A stretch of DNA of 64,000 nucleotides from Clostridium tetanomorphum (GCF_017873215.1 NZ_JAGGKA010000006.1:142476-206475); one strand, 5' to 3'; positions 9,986 to 19,898 are shown, counted from the stretch's first letter. Program-made: numbers and translations. Notes: generated by a model from the sequence alone, not told the origin.

Positions 9986-11284
9986 TTAATTATTAACTAA
10001 AACTGCATAGCTTTTTCTTTTATATATACTCATAATAATCCCTATAGACGCTGTATTTATTATCATAGAAGTTCCACCATAACTTATGAAAGGACAACTT
10101 ACCCCCATTATTGGCATCAAATTCAAACTCACAAGTATATTCCCACTGAATTCTATAATAAATAGAGTAGTGAAAGCCTTAACTATTGATTTACCATAAC
10201 TATCTTTTACTAATTTAGAAGACTTAATTAAACGAACTAAGAAAAATATTGTTAAAGCTATAAAAGTAAGAGCTACTATCCATCCACAGCTATATACAAT
10301 AGTCATAAATATGAAATCTGTATGAGCCTGTGGCAAAAGTTTTACATTGTTATCTATTCCATTTCCAAAGAAACCTGATAATTTCATTAAATTATCTATT
10401 TGTTTATAAAAGTACCCCATTCCATTAGGATCCCTATTAATATCAAAAAAACAAATAACTCTTTTCATTATAAAAGGCGAACTTATAATTTTAATAATTA
10501 TAATGCTAGCACTTGCTACAGGCATTGGAATAACATATTTCCAAGAAAATTTACTGTTTATAGCAACTACTATAAATATTGAATTATATATTATAAGATC
10601 CATCATAGAGGGCATTAATATTGTTAAAAATGATGGTACAGCATATATAGCAATTAAATAAAATATTTTTTTATTTTTTTCAGTTTTAACTTTTTCCAAC
10701 ACTCCTGGAAGAGTTATACATATTAAAAATAAATATATTGATATAACATCAACACTGACATTTCCTATATGAATAACTCTTTTAAGACCATTAGTAGTAT
10801 TCTGATAGAGTAATCGAAGAAATAACATTAAATTAGCTCCAATAAATATTTTTATACAATATTTTTTTATTCTTCTATAATCAAATTTATATAAGATAAC
10901 TGCAAATGTCAACCCTATTATCCATGATATTATAGTTTTTATTCCCATAGTTTTGTTAAAATATCCATTATAGCCTACCATAAAAAACATTAAAAAAACA
11001 CCAAAGAAGCCCATTAAAATAGAAGGAATTACTATACCTAATTCTATTTTACCTTTATGAACTTTATTTAATTTTTCTCCTATTATCTTAGCCTCTCCCA
11101 TTTCTAAAATTGCCTTTTTTATAGATTCTTCACTAGTTACTCCGCTATCTCTATATGCATTATATAAGTCTTCTATATGCCCTATAATTTCTAATTCAAT
11201 TTCTTCATGTACTTCTTTATTTTTTATTTCTAATAGCACATTATTTAAATATTCTTTAACTATTTTATTTTCTTTTATCCCCAT
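9986..11284 (-). CDS. FtsW/RodA/SpoVE-family protein with N-terminal permease-prefix domain
   Basis: An N-terminal soluble domain (about 1-75, with HIEDLYNAYRDSGVT, a permease-prefix-type helical domain) is fused to about ten TM helices of the SEDS (FtsW/RodA) family; the C-terminal part has PFISYGGTSMI, the SEDS signature. SEDS proteins are peptidoglycan glycosyltransferases. The prefix domain usually accompanies PadR-controlled membrane proteins, matching the padR gene that overlaps the 5' end. The ATG at 11284 has GGGAGGG upstream. Related proteins accompany sporulation or envelope stress; the role here is unknown. Confidence 0.85.
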   Translation of the reverse strand: MGIKENKIVKEYLNNVLLEIKNKEVHEEIELEIIGHIEDLYNAYRDSGVTSEESIKKAILEMGEAKIIGEKLNKVHKGKIELGIVIPSILMGFFGVFLMFFMVGYNGYFNKTMGIKTIISWIIGLTFAVILYKFDYRRIKKYCIKIFIGANLMLFLRLLYQNTTNGLKRVIHIGNVSVDVISIYLFLICITLPGVLEKVKTEKNKKIFYLIAIYAVPSFLTILMPSMMDLIIYNSIFIVVAINSKFSWKYVIPMPVASASIIIIKIISSPFIMKRVICFFDINRDPNGMGYFYKQIDNLMKLSGFFGNGIDNNVKLLPQAHTDFIFMTIVYSCGWIVALTFIALTIFFLVRLIKSSKLVKDSYGKSIVKAFTTLFIIEFSGNILVSLNLMPIMGVSCPFISYGGTSMIINTASIGIIMSIYKRKSYAVLVNN

Positions 11285-11616
11285 ACTATTCCCTCCCATA
11301 ATATTTTATCTACAGCTGAGCGAAAAGTTACCCACTGTTCTTCCTTTTCTTTTATATATCCCTTTCCCTTCTCTGTTAACCTATAATATTTTCTTTTTCT
11401 TCCATTTTGCCCATTGCTCCAAAAAGATTCCACTACATTTTTATCTTCCAAAGAATGTAATATGGGATATAATGTACCTTCCTTAAATACAAATATTCCT
11501 GAAGATTTTTCTTCTAATTTTTTAATAATTTCATATCCATACATAGGTTCATCTTTCAAAAGAGTCAATATAAGTATTTCTGTACTTCCTTTAAGTAACT
11601 CTTTATCCACTTTCAT
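11275..11616 (-). CDS. PadR-family transcriptional regulator
   Basis: A 113-residue winged-helix PadR protein (ILILTLLKDEPMYGYEIIKKLEE, then the wing region GTLYPILHSLEDKNVV). The ATG at 11616 has CAGGAGGAG upstream; longer frames lack a ribosome site. Its 3' end overlaps the start of the FtsW-like gene (translational coupling). A 46-bp perfect palindrome containing ACTATGCATAGT lies just upstream, overlapping the promoter, so it very likely represses its own two-gene operon. Confidence 0.93.
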   Translation of the reverse strand: MKVDKELLKGSTEILILTLLKDEPMYGYEIIKKLEEKSSGIFVFKEGTLYPILHSLEDKNVVESFWSNGQNGRKRKYYRLTEKGKGYIKEKEEQWVTFRSAVDKILWEGIVWG

Positions 11617-11632
11617 TTTATCTCCTCCTGCA

Positions 11633-11678
11633 AATTGATACATAGGTTTACTATGCATAGTAAACCTATGTATCAATT
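11633..11678. promoter_or_regulatory. 46-bp perfect palindromic operator for the PadR regulator
   Basis: Every base from 11633 to 11678 is mirrored about the centre (core ACTATGCATAGT, typical of PadR-family sites). It overlaps the -10 box and reaches almost to the Shine-Dalgarno of padR, so it could block polymerase and, as RNA, fold into a 5'-UTR hairpin. Confidence 0.85.
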
Positions 11679-11704
11679 ATAGTAAATATTTACTCCAAAT
11701 TCAA
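11676..11704 (-). promoter_or_regulatory. padR operon promoter
   Basis: Minus strand -35 TTGAAT (11699-11704), 17-bp spacer, -10 TATAAT (11676-11681). The -10 overlaps the palindromic operator. Confidence 0.75.
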
Positions 11705-11727
11705 TAGTTAGTATTTTTTAATGTAAA

Positions 11728-11768
11728 TAAAAAAGACCTATCTCAAAATTCTATTTTGAAATAGGCCC
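11728..11768 (-). terminator. Terminator after the Lon-like gene
   Basis: 13-bp near-perfect stem (11737-11749 with 11753-11765) followed on the minus strand by a T-run, 40 bases beyond the stop codon. Confidence 0.75.
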
Positions 11769-11805
11769 TTTTACATTTTATATTAAAATTTAAAAATATT
11801 ATTTA

Positions 11806-14112
11806 TTATTTTGTACTTTTTCTACTTCTTGAACTATATTTTTTTAATTCTTTATCTATAGATTCTATTACTTCTTTATATATATCCTTACCTTCACCCA
11901 TTAATATATTAACTGCATCTTCTACATTTTTCATAGTATATATATGAAAATTTCCTTTTTCTATTTCATTTTCTACTTCTTCATTTAAAACTAAATTATC
12001 TACATTTGAGTAAGGTATTAGTACTCCTTTATTATTAATTTTGTCTAACTTTTTACATACCTTGAAAAATCCTTCTATTTTCTCATTTACTCCACCTATA
12101 GGTTGAACCTCTCCTAATTGATTTATTGAACCTGTAACAGAAATATTAGTATTAACTCCTTTTTTACTTAAAGCTGAAAGTATAGCTACAACTTCTGCTA
12201 CAGAAGCACTATCTCCATCAACTTTTCCATACACTTGCTCAAAACTTAAATGAAAATCAACTGGTAATTTAATATACCCACCAATTAAACTGCTTATATA
12301 ACCTTTCAATATATTTATTGCTTTACTGTGTATTTTTCCACTAAGCTCACTACTTTTTTGCACATCTATTATATTTCCATCACCATAATAACAGCTACAA
12401 GTTATTCTTACGGGTTTTCCAAAACTTGTATATCCTGTATCCAACACAGTAAGTCCATTGACTTCACCTATTAGATTATCTTTTACATTTAAAAATATCT
12501 TATTTTCTTCAAAAGCCTCTAAAATTTCCTTTTCTATAATATCCTCATTATAAGCTATTGATATTATATCTTTAGCATCTATAAAATCTTTTTTTTCATT
12601 TTCTACTTTATTATTGGCTAATATTAATATTTTATCAAGTTCTTCTAAATTAAAATACATTTTATTTTTATTTTCTGCTTTTCTTGAAAGATATTTGGCT
12701 ACTTCTTTAATTCCCTCATCTTTAACTGACTTCAAATTATTATTTTTACATATATTATATATATTTCTTACAAGATAACTTTTAATATCTTCATCAATTT
12801 TTACTATAGGATTGAATTCTGCCTTTATTTTAAATATCTTCTTGAAATCTTCATCATAGGAATACAAAATATTGTATGTTTCATAATCCCCTATAAGAAT
12901 TACCTTTTCATTAATGTTTATAGGTTCCGGATGTATTCCACTTAATGATACTACTTCTAAATATCCTCTATTATGATTTATATCTACTTTTTCGTTTATT
13001 AATGCTTTTTTTAAATTATAATATGCTGCCGGATTAGCTAGCAAATCATTTATGCGCATTATCAAGCATCCTTCATTCGCTTTTAACATTGATCCTGCTT
13101 TTATAAAATTTACATCTGTAACATAAACTCCATTTTTATTCTCATATTCTATATCTCCTAAAAGATTTGTAAGACTTGGATCATCTTCATATATACATTT
13201 AGGTTTTTTAATATTACTATTATCTACTATTACATTAATATTGTATCTATATATAATTTCACTTATTATCTCTTCATCATCTTCATAGCTCATTGAATAA
13301 TTATCTATCAATTCCTCCTCTATTTCCTTACACATATTTTCCAAAAAATCAAATATATTTTTTTCCTCTAAAAATTCTTTTCTATAATTATCTTTCATTT
13401 TCTCCATAGTATCTGCATAATATTCCTTCATGAGCTCCTTTATGCTTTGTATTCCTTCCTCTTCTTTCTCCTTCATTTTTTCTAATATGATCTCCGCTTC
13501 TTCTTTTAACTCTGTAACCTTATTTATTATAATATCTTTTTCTTGTTTTTCTAGAGATTCATATTCTTTTTCAGTCATAGCTTCTCCATTTTCTTTAAGT
13601 GGAACAAAGGTAAATCCTGATTGTGTCACCCTTATATCAAACCCATTGTCTTCAGCTACTTTTATCATATTATTTAAAAGTTCACTTCTATTTTCTTGTA
13701 CTGATTTTAATAGTTGTTCTTTTTCTTTATTATCTGATGAATTATAAAAATCATAAGTTTTCTCTGAATAGCTTTCTTGTATTTCTTGTATATATTTACT
13801 AAATGCTTGCCCTTTTCCATTATATAAAAATATTGATTTAGGGCTCTTTCCATCTTTTCCCACTACATAACATATATCCTTTGGAGGGATATCCTTTAAA
13901 TTGTTTTCAATAAAACTCATTATATTTTTTAATTTATCTTTTGAAAAATCATCTATTAAATAAACATTATATCCTGGTTTATCTATTTCTAAAGCTCTTT
14001 TTATGGACTTATATACTTCATTATATTCTGGTATATAATCATCATCTTTATTCTTATTAATATTTAAAAAGTCTATTTTATATTTTACTTCACTAATTTT
14101 AAGTTCACTCAT
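11806..14112 (-). CDS. Lon-like (LonB-type) serine protease with degenerate ATPase site
   Basis: 768 residues: an AAA_32-type N-terminal region followed by an S16 Lon protease domain. The Ser-Lys dyad is intact: Ser in DGDSASVAE and Lys in GGVNEKIEGF. At the expected P-loop after KPGYNVY the sequence reads LIDDFSKDKLKN with no GxxGxGKT, and the Walker B region reads GCLIMRIND instead of an LVLD-type strand. ATP hydrolysis therefore looks lost while proteolysis should be retained. AGGGGTGAT precedes the ATG. It is monocistronic with its own terminator. Some sporulating Firmicutes carry extra Lon paralogues; the substrate is unknown. Confidence 0.9.
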   Translation of the reverse strand: MSELKISEVKYKIDFLNINKNKDDDYIPEYNEVYKSIKRALEIDKPGYNVYLIDDFSKDKLKNIMSFIENNLKDIPPKDICYVVGKDGKSPKSIFLYNGKGQAFSKYIQEIQESYSEKTYDFYNSSDNKEKEQLLKSVQENRSELLNNMIKVAEDNGFDIRVTQSGFTFVPLKENGEAMTEKEYESLEKQEKDIIINKVTELKEEAEIILEKMKEKEEEGIQSIKELMKEYYADTMEKMKDNYRKEFLEEKNIFDFLENMCKEIEEELIDNYSMSYEDDEEIISEIIYRYNINVIVDNSNIKKPKCIYEDDPSLTNLLGDIEYENKNGVYVTDVNFIKAGSMLKANEGCLIMRINDLLANPAAYYNLKKALINEKVDINHNRGYLEVVSLSGIHPEPININEKVILIGDYETYNILYSYDEDFKKIFKIKAEFNPIVKIDEDIKSYLVRNIYNICKNNNLKSVKDEGIKEVAKYLSRKAENKNKMYFNLEELDKILILANNKVENEKKDFIDAKDIISIAYNEDIIEKEILEAFEENKIFLNVKDNLIGEVNGLTVLDTGYTSFGKPVRITCSCYYGDGNIIDVQKSSELSGKIHSKAINILKGYISSLIGGYIKLPVDFHLSFEQVYGKVDGDSASVAEVVAILSALSKKGVNTNISVTGSINQLGEVQPIGGVNEKIEGFFKVCKKLDKINNKGVLIPYSNVDNLVLNEEVENEIEKGNFHIYTMKNVEDAVNILMGEGKDIYKEVIESIDKELKKYSSRSRKSTK

Positions 14113-14200
14113 ATAATCACCCCTTTTCTCCCATTAGTATAATAATATTCTCTTACTTTATTTTTAGGAACAAAATTTAAAAAATTGCAGATAAATTTAA

Positions 14201-14227
14201 AAGAGTACCTAGAAATTAGGTACTCTT
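14201..14227 (-). terminator. Terminator after deoC
   Basis: Perfect 11-bp stem AAGAGTACCTA (14201-14211) and TAGGTACTCTT (14217-14227), then TTTT on the minus strand. Confidence 0.8.
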
Positions 14228-14243
14228 AATATAAACCTGCTTC

Positions 14244-14906
14244 TTAATCTTGAATTTTTTCACAAATTTGTATAGATGCTGAAGCTCCTATTCTTGTGGC
14301 ACCAGCTTCAATCATAGATAATGAATCTTCATAAGTTCTAACTCCTCCAGATGCTTTTACTCCCATGTCATTTCCTACAGTATCTCTCATAAGTTTAATA
14401 TCAGAAATAGTAGCACCTCCTGTTGAAAATCCAGTGGATGTTTTTACATAGTCTGCTCCTGCTTCTTTTGCAATTTTACATATGATAACTTTTTCTTCAT
14501 TGCTTAGAAGACAAGTTTCAATAATTACTTTTATCAAAGCTTTTCCTTTTACCGTCTGTACAACAGACTTGATATCATTTTTTACATATTCATAATCTTT
14601 ATCCTTTAATCTTCCTATGTTAATTACCATATCTACTTCTTCAGCACCATTCTTTACAGCTTCTTCTGCTTCAAATACTTTAACAGCTGTAGTAGTAGCT
14701 CCTAATGGGAATCCTATAACTGTGCAAACCTTTACTTTACTACCATTCAATATATCTGAAGCTACTTTTACATTACAAGGATTTATACAAACAGATGCAA
14801 AATTATATTTTAAAGCTTCTTCACATATCCTTTTTATGCTACTTAAGTCAGCTTCCGGTTTTAATAATGTATGATCTATCATTGCTGCTAATTCATTTTT
14901 ATTCAT
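14244..14906 (-). CDS. deoC: Deoxyribose-phosphate aldolase
   Basis: Full length (220 aa) class I aldolase that cleaves 2-deoxyribose-5-phosphate to glyceraldehyde-3-phosphate and acetaldehyde in deoxynucleoside catabolism. The Schiff-base lysine is in YVKTSTGFS (about residue 152), with the KVIIETCLL strand and the phosphate-binding KASGGVR loop. It lies 104 bp downstream of the hydrogenase operon in the same direction, with a strong terminator after it. A functional link to the hydrogenase is not evident, and it may have its own promoter. Confidence 0.97.
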   Translation of the reverse strand: MNKNELAAMIDHTLLKPEADLSSIKRICEEALKYNFASVCINPCNVKVASDILNGSKVKVCTVIGFPLGATTTAVKVFEAEEAVKNGAEEVDMVINIGRLKDKDYEYVKNDIKSVVQTVKGKALIKVIIETCLLSNEEKVIICKIAKEAGADYVKTSTGFSTGGATISDIKLMRDTVGNDMGVKASGGVRTYEDSLSMIEAGATRIGASASIQICEKIQD

Positions 14907-15009
14907 CCTTAAATCCCCCTGTCCATTTTCTCTTTTTATATTGTTCTGATATAATTTGTAAACTATACTTTATATTTTATACCAATGAAAGGTAATTTAC
15001 AATATTTCT

Positions 15010-15405
15010 TCATTTTATGGTGCTTTTTTTAGTAAAAGTCCCTTCTTCGAAAAGTGTTTTTTTATCTCTAGATACTAAAGAATAATCCTTTGTAAGCTTT
15101 ATGCTTTTTTTAGGGCAAAAATCTTCGCACATTTTACAAAAAGTACAAGAACCTAAATCGAAATTCATAGTTACTTTTTCTTCTCCATCTAGTTTTTCTA
15201 CTTTTTTTGTTATAGCTTGTGGAGCACAAACTCTAATACACATTCCGCATCCAATACAAGTGTCCTGATCAAATTTTATTCTACCCCTATAAAATTCGGG
15301 TGCATCTACTAATTTATAATGTTTTTTTTGTGTTTCTGCTGGCATAAATATGTGTTTTATTGCTTGCTTTATATATGGTACTTTAGCCATGATTATCTCC
15401 GCCAC
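15010..15405 (-). CDS. Hydrogenase 4Fe-4S ferredoxin-like subunit (NuoI/MbhN type)
   Basis: 131 residues with two [4Fe-4S] motifs, CIGCGMCIRVC and CTFCKMCEDFC. The C-terminus is extended by about 35 residues. In Mbh/Ech hydrogenases this subunit passes electrons from reduced ferredoxin to the small subunit. It is the last gene of the operon and its start overlaps the NuoB-like gene by 23 bp, implying coupled translation. Confidence 0.93.
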   Translation of the reverse strand: MAEIIMAKVPYIKQAIKHIFMPAETQKKHYKLVDAPEFYRGRIKFDQDTCIGCGMCIRVCAPQAITKKVEKLDGEEKVTMNFDLGSCTFCKMCEDFCPKKSIKLTKDYSLVSRDKKTLFEEGTFTKKSTIK

Positions 15406-15829
15406 CCTTTTCCTTTAATATTTCTACTGCTTCAAGTATTCCTTGTATCATAGCCTCTGGTTTTGGTGGACATCCTCCTACAGAAATGTCTACATTAGTC
15501 CATTTATCCAAAGGCCCTTCTACGCAGTAACTTCCCTTAAAAACATTACAAGACATTGGACAGGACCCTAAAGACACCACTACCTTAGGTTCAGGAACTT
15601 GAGATAATATTCTTAACATCCTATCTTTAGACTGGGTTGTTACAGGGCCTGTAACCACTACTATATCCGCATGTTTTGGAGTACCAGTTAACTTTATTCC
15701 GAATCTTTCCAAATCATATTTAGGGCCTAGTAATGCCATTAATTCAATGTCACATCCATTACAAGATCCTGTATTTAAATGATATATCCAAGGTGATTTC
15801 GTTCTACTCCACCTTAGTAATCTTTCCAT
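15383..15829 (-). CDS. [NiFe]-hydrogenase small subunit (NuoB/MbhJ type)
   Basis: 148 residues, the reduced form of hydrogenase small subunit that carries only the proximal [4Fe-4S] cluster. Ligand cysteines appear in TGSCNGCDIE, LGSCPMS and GGCPPKPE. GGGAGGGGAA precedes the ATG at 15829; the longer open frame has no ribosome site. It sits between the NuoH-like and NuoI-like subunits, so the membrane-arm junction of the complex is encoded as a block. Confidence 0.94.
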   Translation of the reverse strand: MERLLRWSRTKSPWIYHLNTGSCNGCDIELMALLGPKYDLERFGIKLTGTPKHADIVVVTGPVTTQSKDRMLRILSQVPEPKVVVSLGSCPMSCNVFKGSYCVEGPLDKWTNVDISVGGCPPKPEAMIQGILEAVEILKEKGGGDNHG

Positions 15830-15843
15830 AAAATTCCCCTCCC

Positions 15844-16809
15844 TTATATATAAGCAAATACTAAGCTTATAGCTGCTAATATAGTAGGTATAGTCCAAAA
15901 AAATCTCAAAGTTTGTTCTATTCTTATTCTTCCTACAATAGATCTCACAAAAGAAATTGATATTATTATTACTAGTATTATAAGTAATATATTAAATAAT
16001 ACATTTAATATTATATTTCCAAAATTTATTCCTCCTAAAAATAGACTTACAAATAAATTTCCCATTATAAACATTTTTACTGCTCCAGTTAACTTATATA
16101 TACCTAGATAAATTCCACTATATTCCACTAATGGCCCTTCACAAATTTCTGTTTCTGCCTCTGCTATATCAAAAGGTACTGTACCCACTTCTGCAGGAAT
16201 TATAAACAAAAACGCTAATGCTGCTGGTATAAGATATATATTAAACATATTTATCCCTTTTATTCTTTGATATTCTTCTATTATCTTTAATGAAAAAGTT
16301 ACATTGCCTTGCATAGAAAAACCTGCTTTTGCTCCCACCGCTAATAATATTATTACTAAAGGTACCTCATAAGATAACATTGTCACCATTTCTCTTGATA
16401 TACCTATACTTGCATAAGGCGACCCGGATGCAGCTCCACCTATTATTAAAGCTACTGCAGGTATAGTTAGAAGATATAATATTACTATTATATCTCCATA
16501 TTCTCCAGGAAAAAAATTCATACCATAAAAAGGAATAAATAAAGAAATAGTAATAACACTTATAAGTCCTATTAACGGTGCCAATATAAATGTATTTTTA
16601 GCTGCTCTTCTAGGTATTAACCTTTCTTTTCCAGTCAATTTTAAAATATCATAAAAAGGCTGCATTATAGGAGGCCCTATCCTTCTTTGCATTCTAGCAA
16701 CCATTTTTCTATCTATACCTGAAAGTAATAATCCAAAAATAATACTAAAAATTAAACCTGGAAAGATAAATACATAAAATAAATTCTTTAGTATCTCCAC
16801 AAATATCAT
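15844..16809 (-). CDS. Hydrogenase membrane anchor subunit (NuoH/MbhM type)
   Basis: 321 residues with about eight TM helices. The conserved RRIGPP and QPFYDILKL segments near residue 40 and the acidic EAETEICEGP loop match the complex I subunit-1 family. This subunit holds the peripheral arm to the membrane and starts the ion-translocation path. The ATG at 16809 has AGAGGAAAGG just upstream. It is spaced closely after the MrpD-like gene. Confidence 0.94.
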   Translation of the reverse strand: MIFVEILKNLFYVFIFPGLIFSIIFGLLLSGIDRKMVARMQRRIGPPIMQPFYDILKLTGKERLIPRRAAKNTFILAPLIGLISVITISLFIPFYGMNFFPGEYGDIIVILYLLTIPAVALIIGGAASGSPYASIGISREMVTMLSYEVPLVIILLAVGAKAGFSMQGNVTFSLKIIEEYQRIKGINMFNIYLIPAALAFLFIIPAEVGTVPFDIAEAETEICEGPLVEYSGIYLGIYKLTGAVKMFIMGNLFVSLFLGGINFGNIILNVLFNILLIILVIIISISFVRSIVGRIRIEQTLRFFWTIPTILAAISLVFAYI

Positions 16810-16817
16810 CCTTTCCT

Positions 16818-18749
16818 CTAAAGTACTGCAAAAAAATATAAAGTAAGAATGGCAGTACAGGAAATAATCCATATTACATAGTCATTTACTATTCCACTAT
16901 GAGCTACTTGTAAAAAATTAAAATATCCTTTTAAATTATGTCTTAAACCCCAAAAAAGATCTGCTCCAGCAATTGGAGTAAATTCTTCCTTTTCTCCTCC
17001 TGTAAACACTCCATATTTATCATAAGATATATTCATTTGTTTACTACTAGTTTTCTTTCTAAATGTCAAACTTATTCCTGTTCCTATAATAAATCCAATA
17101 AGTATTACTATAAATAATAAAAACCATGCTTCTGGTCGCCAATATCCCGCCATTTCATAAGTCATGTTAGGTATTGGTACTTTACTTTTAAACATACTTT
17201 CTGCAAAACCTTTAGTAAACATGACATCTATATAATTTCCAATATTGTATATAGAATAGGCCGCTGGTTCCAACAAATATTTAGATATAACCTTTGGAAA
17301 TAATCCTTGAATTAAACAGATTATTGCGAAAATACTCATTGGTATTTTCATAGATAAAGGTATTTCCTTTACTTCATTTAATTCCTCTCTCAATTCTCCA
17401 AAAAAAACCGATTGTGCAAGCTTCATCATATAAGCTAAGGTAAACACTGAAACAATTAATGATATAATAGTTACTATGGCATAGCCTTCCTTATAAGTAG
17501 CTTGATATATCATCCATTTAGATACAAAACCATTAAAAGGAGGTATTCCACTTATAGAAAAAGCACCTATTAAAAATAATATTGTAGTATATGGCATTTT
17601 CTTTGATAAACCACCTAACTTTGTTATATCTGTAGTACCTGTCATATGTAATACAGCTCCTGCACACATAAACAGTAAGCACTTAAATGATGCATGATTA
17701 ATCATATGATATAGTCCACCTAATGTACCTAAAACTCCCACTTCACTTTTCGAAGAAAGTCCTATTCCAAAGGCTACTATTATATACCCTATTTGAGAAA
17801 CTGATGAAAATGCTAATAGTCTTTTAAAATCCGTTTGTATTATTGCCATAGATGCACCTATTATCATAGTTAAAGTTCCCCATATTATTACTAAAAACTC
17901 AACTTTAACTACACCTATACTAAAAAATATCATAAATAAGATTCTTACAAATCCATATATACCAGTTTTACTCATAACTCCCGATAATAACATTGATATA
18001 GACGATGGCGCAGACATATGCGCATCTGGTGGCCATGTATGACACGGAACTAGAAAAGCCTTTACTCCATAACCTGTCAACATAAATACTAAAGCTAATA
18101 TAGTTACGGGAGTATGATTATTATGTAACATAGCAGCTATTTGCGCCATATTTAAAGTAGCTGTTTGAGCATATATAAGTATAGTACCTATTAATATTAA
18201 TGTAGATCCCAATGACCCTACTACTATATATTTAAAAGCAGCTTCTAATGATTTATATATATCATTTCTAAAAGCAGTAAGTGATATAGCTGCAAAAGTC
18301 ATAATTTCTAACATAACATACATATTAAATAAATCTCCAGTAAGTACAAAACCAACCATACTTCCTAATAACATTAAAAATAACGTATAATATTTATCCA
18401 AAGAATTATCATTCTCCATATACTTTATAGAATAAAAGCTAGATAATAAAGCACAAAAAGTTATTATAAGAGCTACAAAAAGACTAAATGAATCTACTTC
18501 TAATCCTATTCCTATAGCCATTTGTTCTTGAGGCATCCAATTGCCCAACCAATATGTTACTATTTTACCATCAATAAGCACAGGTTTTATTAATGCTACT
18601 AAGCTAAAAAAAGATATACAAGCACTAACTATAGCAACTGCTTTTATTAAAATTAGTGACCTTTTATTTTTCCTTATTAGTCCTATGGCAAAAGCCCCTA
18701 TAAAAGGTATTATTATGGAAATTATAGGTGAATTGCTTACATAATTCAT
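16818..18749 (-). CDS. Proton/sodium-pumping antiporter-like subunit (MrpD/NuoL, MbhH type)
   Basis: 643 residues with about 14-16 TM helices. It carries the Proton_antipo_M core: LEIMTFAAISLTAF, then KAFLVPCHTWPPDAHMSAPSS, with lysines in broken helices. Longer than a minimal MrpD because of a C-terminal extension with an added helix. It is the main ion-translocating subunit of the complex. Its ATG overlaps the stop of the NuoK-like gene by four bases, so translation is coupled. Confidence 0.94.
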   Translation of the reverse strand: MNYVSNSPIISIIIPFIGAFAIGLIRKNKRSLILIKAVAIVSACISFFSLVALIKPVLIDGKIVTYWLGNWMPQEQMAIGIGLEVDSFSLFVALIITFCALLSSFYSIKYMENDNSLDKYYTLFLMLLGSMVGFVLTGDLFNMYVMLEIMTFAAISLTAFRNDIYKSLEAAFKYIVVGSLGSTLILIGTILIYAQTATLNMAQIAAMLHNNHTPVTILALVFMLTGYGVKAFLVPCHTWPPDAHMSAPSSISMLLSGVMSKTGIYGFVRILFMIFFSIGVVKVEFLVIIWGTLTMIIGASMAIIQTDFKRLLAFSSVSQIGYIIVAFGIGLSSKSEVGVLGTLGGLYHMINHASFKCLLFMCAGAVLHMTGTTDITKLGGLSKKMPYTTILFLIGAFSISGIPPFNGFVSKWMIYQATYKEGYAIVTIISLIVSVFTLAYMMKLAQSVFFGELREELNEVKEIPLSMKIPMSIFAIICLIQGLFPKVISKYLLEPAAYSIYNIGNYIDVMFTKGFAESMFKSKVPIPNMTYEMAGYWRPEAWFLLFIVILIGFIIGTGISLTFRKKTSSKQMNISYDKYGVFTGGEKEEFTPIAGADLFWGLRHNLKGYFNFLQVAHSGIVNDYVIWIISCTAILTLYFFAVL

Positions 18750-19090
18750 CCTCTTAACCTCCTAACTTTATCTGCATTTATAGTTCCATATTTTTCTTTT
18801 ATCTTTATAACTAAAGATAATGCTAATGCTAATACACAAGCTCCGATTACAATAGAAGTTAAAGTCAAAGCTTGAGGTACAGGGTCAACAAAAAAAGCTC
18901 CTTTTTTCAAATCTGTAATAAATATAGGTGCAGTACCCCCAGCTCTAAATCCAATAGATACTAATAGTAGGTTTAATCCAGAATCCAATAGAGACATTCC
19001 AATAACTATTTTTATCAAATTCTTTTTTGTCATCATAATATATAATCCTAATAATATTACAATAAAGGAGCCTATATAATTTACAATCAT
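18746..19090 (-). CDS. NuoK/MrpC-like subunit (MbhG type)
   Basis: 114 residues and three TM helices, with the conserved glycine-rich GMSLLDSGLNLLLV segment and QALTLTSIVIGA, both typical of MrpC/NuoK. It forms part of the proton path beside the MrpD-like subunit. The four-base overlap with the following gene and the spacing of about 10 bp to the preceding one support one transcript. Confidence 0.93.
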   Translation of the reverse strand: MIVNYIGSFIVILLGLYIMMTKKNLIKIVIGMSLLDSGLNLLLVSIGFRAGGTAPIFITDLKKGAFFVDPVPQALTLTSIVIGACVLALALSLVIKIKEKYGTINADKVRRLRG

Positions 19091-19100
19091 TTTTTCACCT

Positions 19101-19898
19101 CTATTTCTTTTCTTCAGTATTTAAAGTACCAAGCATATTTATAAGTAATAATCCAATTCCTGCTAAAACCTTATAACCTACAGCAAAGTTCATCCAAAAA
19201 ATTGTACCAGAACTATATAGCATTCCTGCTTCTCCCTGATTATATATTACATTTTTGAAAAAATTATATCCATATACCACTCCTAAAGTTGCTAAAAGTA
19301 AAAGACTCAAAGCTCCTATATTTTCATAGAACTTAATTTTTTCTATATTAAATACTTTAGCTACTTTTCCAATACCATAAGCTAGATATATGATAGTAAC
19401 AGCTGAAGCTATTAAAACTCCTCCTTGAAACCCTCCTCCTGGGCTCAAATGTCCATGCAATATAACATATACTCCCAAAGTTAAACTAATAGGCAATACT
19501 ATATTAGCTGTAGATACTATTATTGAATCTCTTTCAATACCCACTTTAGTTTTGTTATCTATTTCTTTCATAACTTCAAAATTACTTTTAAATTTCTCAT
19601 CCTTCTCTAAATTCTTATCTTTTGATTTAGTTGAATTTTTTTTATAACTTCTAAGTATTGCTGCAGACCCTGATACTGCTGTAAATAATACAAATGATTC
19701 TCCTAATGTATCATATCCTCTAAAATCAAAGACAATAGCAGTTACTGCATTTATGGCTCTGGTCTTTTCTAAAGTATTTTTTACAATTATGCTGCTTATT
19801 CCTCCATATGTAGATGGCAAAGTTATCATGGAAAAGCTTATGTATATAAAAAAAAGGAAAAGCACACTCAATGAAAACCATGTTAAAAATCTTTTCAT
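19101..19898 (-). CDS. MbhE-MrpB fusion subunit
   Basis: 265 residues. The N-terminal part (two TM helices with FRGYDTLGESFVLFTAVSGS) matches the E subunit of membrane-bound hydrogenases. After a hydrophilic linker (about residues 85-120), the C-terminal half is MnhB/MrpB-like, with HGHLSPGGGFQGGV. In Pyrococcus Mbh these are separate proteins, so this is a fusion. The start overlaps the preceding gene by four bases. Confidence 0.9.
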   Translation of the reverse strand: MKRFLTWFSLSVLFLFFIYISFSMITLPSTYGGISSIIVKNTLEKTRAINAVTAIVFDFRGYDTLGESFVLFTAVSGSAAILRSYKKNSTKSKDKNLEKDEKFKSNFEVMKEIDNKTKVGIERDSIIVSTANIVLPISLTLGVYVILHGHLSPGGGFQGGVLIASAVTIIYLAYGIGKVAKVFNIEKIKFYENIGALSLLLLATLGVVYGYNFFKNVIYNQGEAGMLYSSGTIFWMNFAVGYKVLAGIGLLLINMLGTLNTEEKK

